Under the pieces are notes generated by a model, which was given only the letters and a program-made list of their open reading frames with translations, was not told the DNA's origin and did not search any database. The position numbers and the translations under genes are program-made. Source: Dipteronia dyeriana (taxonomy: Eukaryota; Streptophyta; Magnoliopsida; Sapindales; Sapindaceae). Taken from it: a stretch of 64,000 nt of DNA. Shown here one piece after another: positions 1-12,017 of the stretch (position 1 is its first letter; the number at the start of each line of letters is the position of its first letter). Where the stretch lies: contig CM065296.1 of NCBI GenBank assembly GCA_032871835.1, forward strand, positions 112,416,146 through 112,480,145, written 5' to 3'.

Positions 1-369
1 TTCGGTTCGAACTGTCAAAAACCGTAACCGAACCGTCGTTTTAGGTTCCGAATCAGAACCAAACCAAAACCACAACAATGTACGGTTTCGGTTTCGATTC
101 CAGTTCCAGTTCGTCGGTTCCGGTCTGGTTCGAACTGGACGGTTCGAACAAAACATATTTTTTTTTTAAATTTTTAAATTTGTTATTTATTTTAGTTCAT
201 AATTTTTTTTAGGAGACCCAATAACATGTATTTACAATTTTACCTTTACATATGTAATATTTTTTAGTGAAAGGAAAAAAAAAACAGGACCGTCGGAACC
301 GTCGGTTTCGGTTCAGGTTCCTCCGAAACCGGGACCGGCAACATGTCTACCTCTGATTCGGTTTTTTTG

Positions 370-370
<1 letters not shown>
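1..370. repeat. GGTTCGG-rich repeat, partial (probable non-autonomous DNA transposon)
   Basis: Dense short direct and inverted copies of GGTTC/GAACC and CGGTTTCGG surround an A+T-rich core (about 150-280). Such subterminal arrays are common in non-autonomous hAT-like elements. The left end is outside the window, so termini and target duplication cannot be checked. A similar array lies at 58.05-58.89 kb. No coding potential is seen. Confidence 0.45.

Positions 371-422
<52 letters not shown>
371..422. repeat. (TA)n microsatellite
   Basis: An almost pure AT dinucleotide run separates the GGTTC-rich repeat from the LTR remnant. Other TA runs lie near 16.40-16.45, 23.92-23.94, 25.80-25.82, 26.02-26.05 and 35.41 kb. 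Confidence 0.9.
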
Positions 423-423
<1 letters not shown>

Positions 424-424
<1 letters not shown>

Positions 425-1817
425 AATATATCTTTATTTAAAAAACAACCAAATCAAATTGATTTTAAAATCTTTATAAAAGATATCTTATATCCTTTTA
501 AAAGATAATTAAATATTTATTTTTAAATTTAAACATTTTAAATTCAATTTTAAATATTTAATTTAATAAAATAAAATAATCATATTATCTTATTTTATTC
601 AAAATATAATAGCAACTAACACCCTCAATTTAGTGATTAATAACATAAGTAAATAATCTTATTATTTAATTTATTTAATCACCATTATTCATTAATTAAA
701 TAATATCATTATTCAATTAATTTCTGAATAAATACGTATCACTTTCGTAACACAATTAATTGGACAATCCAATTAATTAACCGTGACCCTTGTTACTTAA
801 ATCAATCGGGCTATGAGAGGATCTAATGGACCCACAGTATTTTGAGCTTATATAATCATCGGAATCATTAATGAAACTTTTTAATTAATATTCCTTGATT
901 ATTAACTATGATGTTATTCCACTAAAAACCCGAATCTGCACTCTCTCAACTGCAGATGCTTTTATATAGACCGATACAACTCGGTGTCCATCGATATAGC
1001 TAATTACACATGGTGTGATCCTCCACAGTAGTTCATAATTAGAGTTGGGTCCTAATGTCCATTATAACCCTCTAATTACATATATCCTTTAAGTACCGTT
1101 GATTCTCTAATGGACAATAAATCCTATTTCCTCATGGAATTAGGAGAACACTCATGTTGTCCAAGCCCCGAATTAACACTTAAGGGAACTACCATCTACT
1201 TCTCACAAGAAGGAGTGGATTCCACTGTTGTGTACAAACCTTTCCAGCCACAAGCCAAACCGCAGTCCCAACATACGGAGTATATTGATCATAAACTGTA
1301 TTCGACCTCACCCATGGTATATCAAAGATCACGATCTAACCTGAAGGAATCGATAAAACACTCAGGATTAAGATCACCCACATATAACCATAATTAGTTG
1401 ATATATATGAATCTCATCGGTAAACGGATCTTGGTGAGAGATTCATATAGATCATGACTCAGTCATATATGATCACATCATACAAGATGTTTTCATTCCC
1501 ATATATCATATGAATGATTCAAGATAGAATCACTATACATTACGGAATGGACCGCATCTATAGATTAACTATAAATAAAGTACAAAACTTTATTTGATAT
1601 CTATGGACTCTTTAGATTGCACGTCTCTTACTGTGTCCATCCGTATATGACACTTATATACACAGTTTGAGATTACATCCGACAATCCAGGATGTTAATA
1701 TGCACAAGTTATAAAATAAATATAAAATAAACAATACAACAAGAATGAATTGGACTTTTATTTTATTTATTTTATAAATCCATTTACAAATTACATCTTT
1801 AGAACATAAATCCAACA
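424..1817 (-). mobile_element. Truncated LTR of the E2 copia family (solo or remnant)
   Basis: About 1.4 kb aligns along its length with the two long E2 LTRs (near 40.36-41.70 and 48.04-49.96 kb), for example the stretches around GGTGTCCATCGATATAGC and GGTGTGATCCTCCACAG. It ends at 1817 in the same CCAACA terminus and directly abuts P450 coding sequence, so it inserted into pseudogene b1. The other LTR end is missing or replaced by the repeat at 1-370. It is more diverged than the two E2 LTRs are from each other. The open frame at 1110-1397 is LTR sequence, not a gene. Confidence 0.8.
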
Positions 1818-2081
1818 AAAACAATAACCGAACATGAAGAATACCATCCGACCATATTGGTTGGATAGTTTGGCCGGTGTACGATGAAGTGGTTTCTTTA
1901 AGAGATAGAGGTGGCCTATAGTGGGCAGCAAAATATCAGGGCTCGGTGCGATGTTTCTGTTAACTTCGAGGAAGTATTTAGCAAGGTAATATAAGAAAAC
2001 AAATACAGTTAAGCAGTGCCAGAATGAAGTCTTCATGGAGAATTTTGATGACTCCAACCAACTGTGAACTGATTCCATCAA
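1818..2081 (-). pseudogene. CYP81-like P450 pseudogene fragment b1 (N-terminus)
   Basis: Read on the minus strand, this encodes the first ~85 residues of a microsomal P450: a short polar leader, a hydrophobic anchor ([12 protein letters not shown]), a proline-rich hinge (APSPDILLPTIGHLYLL), then [16 protein letters not shown] as in CYP81 enzymes. It closely matches pseudogenes b2 and b3 and is less like the intact genes. It is cut at codon ~85 by the LTR remnant at 1817, and the FGSRP region is already damaged (FGYCF). No heme-binding region remains here. It lies just downstream of the intact P450 at 2.68-5.47 kb, the same relative position b2 has to the second intact gene. Confidence 0.85.
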
Positions 2082-2678
2082 CTATAATTAATTTATAAAC
2101 GGAGAGAAAGCATTTTTAGTTTACGAAAAATATAATTTTTCAACTTGTGAACTCCAAATCACATGTCGATAAGTTGCAGGGGGTTATTAATGGAGTTTGA
2201 GCCTACCTCTTATAAAATTATAGACTTTAGAAATATAGCAACGTACATAGAAGATGAAATTGTTTCAATTGCTAACCAATCAGAAGTGCCCCTTATTTTA
2301 AACAGAGGAAAACGAGTTACTTATATTTGATTTGATAACAATCTTCTTAATGCTTAAAGGGACTTTATTATTCTAATCAAAATCAAAATCAATTTCTTCA
2401 TTGTTGTTGTTCAAGAGATATTATGTTCAAGTGTCGTACACACTAAGTTAAAGAACGATTTGATTTATGTTCATTCATTGATCGTCATAAAAAACTTTAA
2501 ATAAGATATTACAACATAACATGTATAAAATTTAAAAACATATACATTTAAATAACATCATTGTATGGGGCATTTTGGTCCATCATATACTTTGGTGTTA
2601 TCTAAATAAGAATTATTAATGTAACTATAGTTGGATTTGGTGCTATTTATCCCTATTATCTAGATGTCATCCCTTAAA
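2082..2678. other. Spacer between pseudogene b1 and intact P450 a1
   Basis: A+T-rich, non-coding. It holds the upstream flank of b1 and the 3' flank of gene a1. It matches the flank at 12.02-12.39 plus 14.96-15.07 kb, where a MULE-like element interrupts the stretch after GAGATATTATGTT; this copy (about 2415-2450) is uninterrupted and serves as the empty site. Confidence 0.7.
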
Positions 2679-5474
2679 TCAAATTTGCGAAAGAAGCTTG
2701 ATCATTGTTGGGCGTGGGCGATATTTGGCTTGCAGAGGCTGTGCCTTGGACAAGGTGAGACCAGACCCCTCCGTCATATCCACTATCTCTTCACCAACTC
2801 TCTCCCATTCAAAACATTGAATTAATGAGCCCAAAGTTAACCCAAGCATTCGTATAGCCAAACTCTCACCTGGACAGCTTCTTCTTCCTGACCCAAAGGG
2901 CACAAACTTGAACCCATCTCTTGTTCCTTCAAAACCTTCAAATCTCTCAGGCTTGAACTTTCTGGGCTCCTCCCAATTTTTGGGATCATTGTGTATGGCC
3001 CACACGTTCACCAATAGCATTGTGCCGCGTGGTATGTGATACCCTCCAATTTTACAGTCTTCTGATGACTCATGTGGTACCAATAAAGGTCCTACTGGAT
3101 ACAATCGTAGTGTCTCGTTTATAATACAACGGAGATATGGAAGTTTAGCTAGATCGATTTCGTCGATAAGGTGATCAGATCCTATTTGGTTGTCGATTTC
3201 ATCTTGTGCTTTTTTCAGAATATCTGGATTGTTTAGTAGAAGAGACATTGCCCATTCCATTGTCCCAGATGAAGTATCAGTTCCAGCTATTAGCAAAACC
3301 TATTCAAAGATGAGGTATTATGATTAATATACCAAATAATTGTATTTGATAATAGAAAAACTAGGAATCAGATGCAAAGCCAGTATTTTCTTAAATTCGA
3401 GAGACTGGAGCCATGGGGTTGTTCAACCGGTGATGGATCCGGAAATTTTAACTAGGTATGGTACTTAAATAAAATAACAATTAAATATAAAAAATAATTA
3501 AAATTTAAAATCATAATAAAATAAGCCATTTATATATAAAAAATTGATGGTATAATAAATTAAAAAAAAAAATAGAATACTTATTTAAGATGAACTAAAT
3601 AATCTTATATTTAGAAGAAATAAAAATAAGTATTTTGTAAAGTGAATTGAACCATTAACTATGATGAGTGAATAAATAAACTATACCAATTATATTGGGT
3701 AACGATCAATGTAATACTGTATTATTGGTGATATATATAAATATAAAATCATTTTAAAAAAATAAAATAAAATGGAGCACAGGCCCCATCTAGTCTCGAG
3801 TCCGCCCTCAGGTTCAACGGTATTGAAATCAATAGCAAACAATCAAAGGAATTTCTGACTCTATGAAGGATATTTAAATTCCAAAGGATTTTCCACCGCT
3901 TCCAATCAGGACAAGAAGTAGAGCTCTCCTCCGTAAATTTATCCTCTAAAGCCACTCTATAATCACTTTTAAAGGTAAATATGCCTCTCTTGTCATAATG
4001 CCACATAAGACTATCCATAAGACCATACCCCTTTTCACAATTAAGTTTTATTTACTCGATATGATTTTAGAATTAAAATAAGTAAAAGATTTTGTGACTT
4101 TAATTATTATATCTACATCAATTAAATATTATTGTAGATATAAAAACTCCAATGGCTACAAAAAGACAGTATTTTAAACCATTAAATATAAAAGATGAGG
4201 TATTCCTAAAGTTGTGGGTTCGAGTCTTATCCCTTTCTCAACCTTAAATTATTGTAATATTTCAAAAGCTAAAAGAGTCATTTAATTATGGCTGCTAACA
4301 CAAATCACAACCTGGAGAAAAATAATTTATCTTCTCTTTTATTTTTATATTTTGTTTTTGAAGAACTTAAATTCTAGATTTGATTATTAAATCAATGTAT
4401 TTTTGATAAAAAACACATTTATAGACAATCCTATATATATTGTTGAATAATAATAAAAACAGTAAGTAAATATAAAAAAAAAAATCAAGTTAATTAAAAT
4501 GTTACCAGCATAAGGCTTCTGATATTTTCATCGGTATAGTACTCAGGCTCCAATTTTTGCGAAGACAACATCACTTGAATCATATTCTTCTTGTTTCCTG
4601 ATCCATCCACATAATTTTCACTCTGCTCGTCACTGATCTCCATTCTTCTTCTAAACTCTTCCACCAAATTCTGCATAAATATCTCTCTCTTTTGGTGTAG
4701 AATCATCAACCTCTTCTCCAATCCTCGGAAACCAACCCATCTCAGTAACGGCAAAAAGTCTCCGATATTTGATGCACCACCAAGTCGTAACGTTTCGATC
4801 ACTATCTCCTGAAATATCTTTGCTTCCTGATCAATTTCCGCCACGTTTTCACCGTAGTACCTCTTCCCGGCTATCATTCTCATCATAACGTTTAGAGTCA
4901 ACTCGAAGAATACAGATTGCATATCCACCGTCTGATTTAGATGATCATGTTGATAGAGTCTTCGTACTACTGATCTTATCTCGTCCGTACGTACAAAAGA
5001 GAGTTTTTGGAGACGGTTGTTGGATAAGATCTCAAGAGATGAGATTTTCCTGAGGTTTCTCCAGCGGTCCCCGTACGGCGCCCATGACAGGCTGGTGTAG
5101 TTGTAGCCCAAGTGTTTTCCGGCGAGAAGATGAGGTCGGTTGGCAAAAACGATGTCTTTTTTGGTGAAACATTCTTCGGCTGCAGACAGGGAGGTCACAA
5201 GGAGGACACTACGAGAGCCGAATTTGAGGAGAAGTATGGGGCCGTATTTGGAGGAGATTTTGGAGAGAGATCGATGAAGGGGTTTCTTGAAGAGGTAGAG
5301 ATGGCCTATTATTGGTAGAGTTGGAAAAGGGCTTGGTGGCAGATTTCTTATCTTCTTTATCAAATGATCTGTTAGTATGTATAGAGCTACGAAGAGAGCC
5401 AAGTGCAGGAACATGATGGCTTCAAGTTTCAGATACTCAAATAGTGTGTCAGTGGTGGTGGTGGTGCTCTTCAA
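2679..5474 (-). CDS. Cytochrome P450, CYP81-like (gene a1)
   Basis: Heme-thiolate monooxygenase expected at the ER membrane, using P450 reductase. CYP81 members hydroxylate or form methylenedioxy bridges on phenylpropanoids, lignans, isoflavones or indole compounds; the substrate here cannot be read from sequence. Exon 1 is 5474-4506 (323 codons) and exon 2 is 3299-2679 (206 codons plus stop), with a GT-AG phase-0 intron. Visible: N-terminal anchor, PPSP hinge (about 45), WRNLRK C-helix, AGTDTS I-helix (328-333), ETLR K-helix (385-388), PERF (440-443), heme loop [10 protein letters not shown] with Cys465. Length 529 aa is normal for the family. The start is uncertain: a second Met at residue 21 (5414) gives 509 aa, and a TATA-like TTATATAAATA sits only a few bases upstream of the first ATG, but type b relatives share a similar leader. 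No defect seen. Confidence 0.88.
3300..4505 (-). other. Intron of P450 gene a1 (1206 bp)
   Basis: Donor GTAACA at 4505 and acceptor TGAATAG at 3300 on the minus strand. It lies at the conserved P450 position just before the I-helix AGTDTS. Apart from a LINE fragment it is A+T-rich and featureless. The homologous intron in gene a2 is 4778 bp, while pseudogene b3 has only 89 bp, so the type a introns grew by insertion. Confidence 0.85.
3770..4030 (-). mobile_element. LINE ORF2 fragment (zf-RVT region) in the a1 intron
   Basis: The minus-strand frame (3749-4018) reads W-x-Y-D-K-R-G-x-F-T-F-K-S-x-Y-R, then [18 protein letters not shown]. This is the typical zinc-binding reverse transcriptase C-terminal region (zf-RVT) of plant non-LTR retrotransposons. 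Only about 75 residues remain. The same piece is in the a2 intron at about 21.94-22.08 kb, so it was present before the P450 duplication. Confidence 0.75.
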
Positions 5475-6590
5475 GTTATTTATATAAAAAAGATATTATT
5501 ATTGAGTTATGAGAATATGAGGATATGATGGCTTCAAGTTTCAGATACTCAAATGTTGTGTGAGTGGTGGGGGTGCTCTTCAAGTTATATAAGAGTTGGT
5601 TAAAGCACGATTTGAACTTTGGACGGTAATAAAAGTATGAAAAGTCAAAATGTGAATGTGTGTATATGTTTCTCACATTATCCACGTTTACTTAATGTGA
5701 ATGTGTATATATATTTCTCACATTATCCACGTTTACGTCAAGACTTCAAGTGGTAAGCAATCGGTGGATTTTTCTCCTCTCTATCTCACATCTGCATCTT
5801 TTGAATAGGATTGGTTTTCTTTTCTTCTTTCCAGAGGGAGAAAACTGAAAAGGAGAGAAACAGTAAGATAGAGGAGATATTATTGAAGATTTTAAAATTT
5901 TAAAATAATATTGTAATTAATATATATTATTATATTTTAATTTATTATATATTTAATTAGGCAATTAGTTATTTTATAATTTGATTTTAATTTCCTTATT
6001 AGATAGGTTTCGTTGTTTTAGAATTAAAGTATTTTCAATTTCTACTTATGATGTTTTATTATTCTAGTTTATTGCTTTTTAAAATTCTTTTATGTTTCTT
6101 TAAATTTTTGGTTTTCATATTTAAAGGCCATGTATCCTAAGAGGATTGGAGTTTTTGACGATTAATAAAATTACATATAGTTTTCTCTTGTTTATCCCAT
6201 TTTCAGTATTTTTAAGAGATCAACTACTGTTATTTTGGTATTCGTTCGCGAATCAATAAATTAATAGAATGTTTCACTTTTTGTATTCAATAATCAACAG
6301 ATTTAGTTTCCGGTATTAAGTAATCAACAGATTCGAATCTTTATCCCTGCTCTGTTTATCAATTCCTGTTTCCAAGATTTTTCCTATGCATCAGAGTTGA
6401 AATCCCGAACAAGAAATTTGTTTGTTTATCCTTTGAAATGTATATATGGAATACAGTATCAACATTTTAATATACCTAAAGACCTAAAAGATCGATGCTT
6501 CATGATAAGTATTGACCCAAACACAAACAAGAATTATTCAAAGCTGAGAAAGGTGGTTAAATATAACTGGGTGTGGCCTACACATTGCTA
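5475..6590. promoter_or_regulatory. Upstream region of P450 a1, with duplicated 5' end
   Basis: Non-coding, A+T-rich. Just upstream of the gene, 5524-5588 repeats 5416-5477 (offset about 108 bp), so the start of exon 1 is partly duplicated. Beyond it, 5590-6360 matches the two tandem copies upstream of gene a2 (26.64-28.25 kb), including the stretch GTTGGTTAAAGCACG. It should hold the a1 promoter, but I can name no specific cis-element beyond the TATA-like sequence at about 5478-5489. Confidence 0.55.
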
Positions 6591-7007
6591 ACAATGGTTT
6601 AGCTTTTGGGCATAGTAAGTCCAGTGCCTTCACTCATGTCCACCATCTCCTCACGAACTCTCTTCAACTCAAAGCATTGAATCACTCATTCAAGAGCCAA
6701 CACAACCATCTTTATTGCCAATCCCTCACCAGGACACCCTCTTCTTCCTGCTCCAAATGGCAACAACTTGTAGTCATCAACGGATGTTATAAAACATATG
6801 TACTTATGTAGACGATTAGACGACAGGATTTCAGGAAAAGCTATGTGCCTCGAGTTGCGCCAATGGTGACCATATGAGGTCCAAACTGGGGAGGTGTAGT
6901 TATAACAAAGGTATTTTCCTGCAAGCAAGCGGGGCGATTGGCAAAAATGATATCTTTTTCAGTGAAGCATTCCTCTGCCGCTTAAGGGGAAGATACGAGG
7001 ACAAGAT
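6591..7007 (-). pseudogene. CYP81-like pseudogene b2, 3' part (internal deletion)
   Basis: The minus strand runs from the C-helix region (W-R-N-S-R-H-I-A, then PEILSSNRLHK) straight into the heme loop LLPFGAGRRGCPGEG and the C-terminal REEMVDMSEGTGLTMPKAKP. The sequence between, including the intron and the I- and K-helices, is deleted, joining residue ~150 to residue ~430. The join lies near 6780 by comparison with b3. The 5' part is at 11768-12017, separated by copia E1. The frame at 6686-6928 is this fusion and not a gene. Confidence 0.85.
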
Positions 7008-7235
7008 TGTTAAACAATCTAAAAAGAAGAGAAACTAGGGTTCTTTATTGATAAAACATAATAATTGTATATTACAAATCAGAGAGTTTATATAGACAAT
7101 GTAATAAAAGACTAATTTAACTCCTAATGGGAGTAGTAATTATAATATAGCTAGAAACAGGAAAAATACTATAATTATGAAATATTACTAGAAATATAAT
7201 CCTAAAAAACTAGGAAATATAACATAATTCTAACA
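7008..7235 (-). repeat. Copia E1 LTR, left copy
   Basis: 228 bp, starts TGTTAAAC and ends TTCTAACA. It differs from the right copy (11539-11767) at about nine positions (about 4 percent), so E1 is not recent. The adjacent CCCCCTCTCAAAC is the purine-rich priming tract on the minus strand. Confidence 0.92.
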
Positions 7236-7248
7236 CCCCCTCTCAAAC

Positions 7249-10200
7249 TCACGATGCGGCTGCAAGAAGCATTGAGAGTTTGCCAACTAGAAAACGAAAA
7301 CGTGAAGTAGAATGCGACTTGATAAAGAAATCTGCAATCTGCGTAGAAGAAGAAACAAAAGGCAAAGTGATGGTGCCATGCTTGAGATGATGACGTGTAA
7401 GGTGACAATCGATCTCAATGTGCTTGGTTCGTTCGTGAAAAACCGAGTTGTGAGCAATTTGAATAGCATTCTTGTTGTCACAATACATAAGAGTGAGATG
7501 AGAAAGAAGAACTCCCATATCTACAAGTAACCAACGTAACCAAACAATCTCTTTGGTAGTAGATGCCATAGTACGATATTCCGCTTCGGTTGAAGACTGA
7601 AAAACAATAAATTGTTTCTTGTTCTTTCAAGAAATAAGAGAATCACCCAAAAAGATACAGAAACCAGTAACAGACTTGCGATCTGTGGGATCACTGCCAT
7701 GATCAGCATCAGAGTATGCACGCAGCTCCAAGGAGGAGGTGGATGAAAGTAGAAGACTCTGAAAGGCTGTGCCTCGAAGATACTGCAAAATACGAAGAAG
7801 AACTGCCCAATGAACTGTAGTGGGAGAAGCAACAAACTGACTAACAATATGAACAACATATGCAATATCTGGACGAGTAATAGTGAGATAAACCAAGCTC
7901 CCAACAATAGTACAGTATAAAGTAGGATCTGACAAAGATATACCATCTGAAGAAGAATACTTTGCGTTAACCTCAATGGGGGTATCAACAGTCTTATTAT
8001 CAGTAAATCTATCCCGCTCAAAAATATATGCAACATATTTCGACTGAGAAAGAAGATAACCTCTAGGCGAGTAGACTACCTCAATACCCAAGAAATATTT
8101 TAGAGAACCCAAATCCTTCATTTCAGATTGTCTAGCTAACTCTGTCTTCAAAATTGAAATACCATCAACATAATCACCAGTAATAATCATGCCATCAACA
8201 TATAAAGAAAGAATGATACGACCTGCATTAGTGCACTTAACAAAGAGAGCAGAATCATGACTACTAGAAGCAAATCCAAGAGAAGAAATCATTATAGAAA
8301 ATGTCTCAAACCAAACACGAGGTGCTTGTTTGAGACCATATAACACCTTCTTGGGCTTGCAAACATACCCATAACCATGTGAAACACCAGAAGGGGGCTC
8401 CATATAAACTTCTTCTTGAAGATCTCCATTTAAGAAGGCATTTTTAACATCAAGTTGAGAGACACCCCACTGTCGAACTGAAGCTACAACAATAAGAGTA
8501 CAAATAGTAGTCATTTTTGCAACAGAAGCAAAAGTCTCCTCATAATCCATACCATACAGTTGAGAATACCATTTTGCAACCAACCTGGCTTTGTATCGCT
8601 CAATGGATCCATCAGAATTAGTCTGGATCTTATACACCCAGCGACAACCAACAACACTTTTACCAGGAGGTAGAGGAACTAAATCCTAAGTACTTGTCTT
8701 ATGTAAAACAAAAAGTTCCTCATCCATAGCTTTCTGCCAATATGGATCTAGAATTGCCTCTTTATAGGAAGAAGGCTCAGATAGACAATGAATAGAAGCT
8801 AAAAATGAATTAAAAGATGAAGAATAACAAGAATAAGCAAAATCTGGTAACTTTGTAGACTTACGAATGCGTATGGATTGACGTAGAGGTGGATCCACAA
8901 TCTCAAACGGAGCTTGAGGGACAGAGAGATTTTCAATACCTGCAGAACTAGGAACCTGAGATGACAAACTATCTGAATCCTCAGAAAAAGGATCAATACG
9001 AATAAGATCAGATCTAGTCAAGCTATGAGTAGTGGATGGAATAGAAAAGAAATGTATATGTTCAAGAAAAACAACATGACGAGACACATAAAGTTTCCGA
9101 GTAATCAGATCAAAACATCGATACCCCTTTTGACCTTCACCATAACCAAGAAAGACACAAATAACAGATCGAGAGGACAGCTTGCTGCGTTCTACATGAG
9201 GACGAAGAACTAAACAAGTACAACCAACAACTCTAAATAAAGAATAATCCGGGGCATACCCATACAATTTTTTGAAAGGAGAAATACCTGAACTATGAGA
9301 AGATGGAATTGTACTAATCAAAGTTACAGCAATCAGAACAGCTTCACCCCAAAACACACTAGGAACAGAAGTAGATAATAAGAGAGATCGACCAGTTTCA
9401 ACAATATGTCTATGTTTTCTTTCAGCAACACCATTTTGCTCAGGAGTATCTGTACACGAAGTTTGGTGAATAGTACCATCTAAGGCAAGCAACTCACAAA
9501 ATTTATTAGAAGTGTATTCCCCACCCAAATCACACCTAAAACATTTGATAACAGCAGAATGTTGAGTTTTGACAAAAGCTCGAAAGACTGTGTATATCTC
9601 AAAGAATTCATAACGATGTTTCATTAAATAAATTTAACAATAACGAGTATAATCATTAGTAAAAGAAATATAATACCGAGACCCTCCTTTAGTGGGAACA
9701 GGAGAAGGTCCCCACACATCAGAATGAATCAAATGAAATGGAGAAAAAGAAATAGAAACACTACAATTAAAAGGTAAAGATGAAAATTTTACCAGTTTAC
9801 ATCCACTACAATCAGAAATATAGTGAGTTTGTAAATTTCCTAAAGCCTCTGTGGACGCTAAATATCTCAAACAAGAAGACGAAACATGACCAAGGCGAGA
9901 ATGCCATAAATAAAAACTAGAAGAAAAAGGACTCAAATGAAAATAAGACAAATCAACACTAGTAGTAGCAGCAGCAACTGACACTTTTAACTCATCCAAA
10001 ACATATAGTCCTCCTTTCCTACGGCCTGTCCCAATCAGCTTCTGAGACTGCAGATCCTGTACATAACAAGAAGAAGAGGAAAAATGTGACTAAATTACCA
10101 GAATCACATAACTGACCAACAGAAGCAAGATTTAATGTGAGTTTCAGAATATGATAAACATTAGGGAGTGACAAGTGATGAGTAATAACAGAGCCAACAC

Positions 10201-11365
10201 CTGCTAAAGGCATAGAAGTGTCATCAGCAGTCATAACAGGAATAGAAGACGAAGGAGACATAGAAGCAAAATATGAGGAATCTGGAGACATATGATATGT
10301 AGCACCAGAATCCAAGACCCATATAGAAGATGACATACCTGAAGAACTATGAGACAACTGACATAAGAAAGAAGAGATAGACATAGATTATGGCTGTAAG
10401 GAGAGAAACTTCTGAAATTGCTCAGCCTAACTACTAGGATCTATGGAAGGACCTGATGAAGCTATTGCTGTAATATTACGTTGTGGTGGTTTGTAACCTT
10501 GAGGTGGTCTATTAGCATTAGGTTGTGACCGGTTGCCAGGCTTCCAAGCTTGAGATTGTTGTTGCGATTGATTATGTTGTCTCAATTTAGAACACTGAGC
10601 CTTCCAATGACCTTTCTGCTTATAGAAACTGCACTTGTCGAACGCAACCCTTATGTAAAGCCTATTCTGATTATTAGATGATGACTTAGAAGACACTGCT
10701 AACACAGAAGGATTCGTAGCAGGAAGAATTCCCTTTTCAGACTGAGACTTAAGATGTACTTCTTCAACCAACAACTCACTAACAACTGAGTCAACAGACG
10801 GAAGCAGAGAACGATGTAAAATTAAACCTCTAAGACCTTTAAAATCACTGCGAAGAGCCATTAAAAACTGCACCAACCGTTGTTGTTCTCTACGAGCAAT
10901 ATAGGGACCAAAAACCTTTAATTCATCCTATTCTGTAAGAGCCAATTGATCCCAAAGATTTATCATAGCAGAATAAAAATCTTAAACACTTATATTATTT
11001 TGCTGTAGAGCTTGTATATCGTTTTCTAATTGATACTGCTTTACAAAATTTGATTGAATGTATAACCTCTGTAGATGATCCCAAACCTCATTTGCTATCT
11101 CATACTTTGACAACTGTGTACCAATGGTATTCTCAACAGAATTGTTAATCCAAGTAATAATTTTTGCATTGTTTGTTTCCCAGGTGTCTACCAAAGTAGC
11201 ATAATCCTTATCAGCACTCTTAGGTTTCATAGAAGTTCCACTAACATAACCCCACATCTTTTTACCCTTAAGAAAATTTCTCATTACATAACTCCAATAT
11301 GAATAATTCTTTCCATCCAACCTCACACTCACAGACTGAAGCGAATCGTCTTTTGCAGTAGCCAT
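7249..11365 (-). pseudogene. Degenerate gag-pol polyprotein of copia E1
   Basis: Domains in minus-strand order: gag from 11365 (MATAKDDSLQSVSVRLDGKN), zinc knuckle near 10.63 kb, protease DSGATYHM near 10.3 kb, GAG-pre-integrase and integrase 9999-8686 (TDTPEQNGVAERKHR), RT 8637-7700, RNase H 7569-7249 (YCDNKNAIQIAHNSVFHER). Stops or frameshifts fall near 10980, 10425, 10018, 9630, 8690 and 7600-7630. The zinc knuckle reads CSFYKQKGHWKAQC, so its second Cys is lost. The RT box is YVDG instead of YVDD, removing a catalytic Asp. Clearly non-functional. Confidence 0.92.
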
Positions 11366-11538
11366 AATAAAAAATAAAAAATAAAGAAAACCAAACCGGA
11401 ATGCAGAAGAAAGGAAAAACGAAATACCGGATTGCAGAAACTGAACAAATACCGAACAAACACTTCAATTGCTTTGCAACATCGACAACAAAAAATTGTA
11501 TATTAAACTTCCTCCCATGAAACCTGGCTCTGATACCA

Positions 11539-11767
11539 TATTAAACAATCTAAAAAGAAGAGAAACTACGGTTCTTTATTGATAAAACATAATAATTGTA
11601 TATTACAAACCAGAGAGTTTATATAGACAATGTAATAAAAGACTAATCTAACTCCTAATGGGAGTAGTAATTCTAATATAGCTAGAAACAAGAAAAATAC
11701 CATAATTAGGAAATATTACTAGAAATATAATCCTAACAAAACTAGGAAATATAACATAATTCTAACA
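11539..11767 (-). repeat. Copia E1 LTR, right copy
   Basis: 229 bp; its first dinucleotide is TA instead of TG next to the primer-binding site, and it ends TTCTAACA. It is the 5' LTR in element orientation. Confidence 0.9.
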
Positions 11768-12017
11768 AAGACAAGAACCAAACGAGAGAATACAATTGGA
11801 CCATATTGGTTGGATAGTTTGGCCAGAGTTTCTTTAAGAGATAAAGGTGGCCTATAATGGGTAGCAAAAGACCAGGGCTTGGTGCCAGGTTTCTAACTCC
11901 AGGGAAGTATTTAGTAAGGTAATATAGGAAAACAAATACAAGAAAGAAGTGACAGAATGAAGTCTCCATGGAGAATTTTGATGACTTCAAGCAACTGTGT
12001 ACTGATTCCATCAACAA
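11768..12017 (-). pseudogene. CYP81-like pseudogene b2, 5' part
   Basis: Encodes the same polar leader and membrane anchor as b1 and b3 (MESVHSCLKSSKFSMETSF, then FVFLYYLTKYF), and the hinge [25 protein letters not shown] is deleted, shifting the frame before YPTNMVQLYSLVWF. It is cut by copia E1 at 11767 and continues at 7007. Confidence 0.85.

Larger units (their letters stand above)
7008..11767 (-). mobile_element. Ty1/copia LTR retrotransposon E1
   Basis: Full-length, 4760 bp, minus orientation. Two ~228-bp LTRs bracket gag, protease, integrase, RT and RNase H in copia order. The primer-binding site at 11525-11538 reads as the complement of TGGTATCAGAGCCA (initiator Met tRNA type). Flanks are AAGAT (7003-7007) and AAGAC (11768-11772), a 5-bp target duplication with one change. 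It splits P450 pseudogene b2. The polyprotein is interrupted several times and the RT active site is altered, so it is not autonomous. Confidence 0.93.

Noticed and set aside
1110..1397. 95-codon open frame on the plus strand
   Set aside because: It lies inside the E2-family LTR remnant; the homologous positions in the other LTR copies are not open. No domain.
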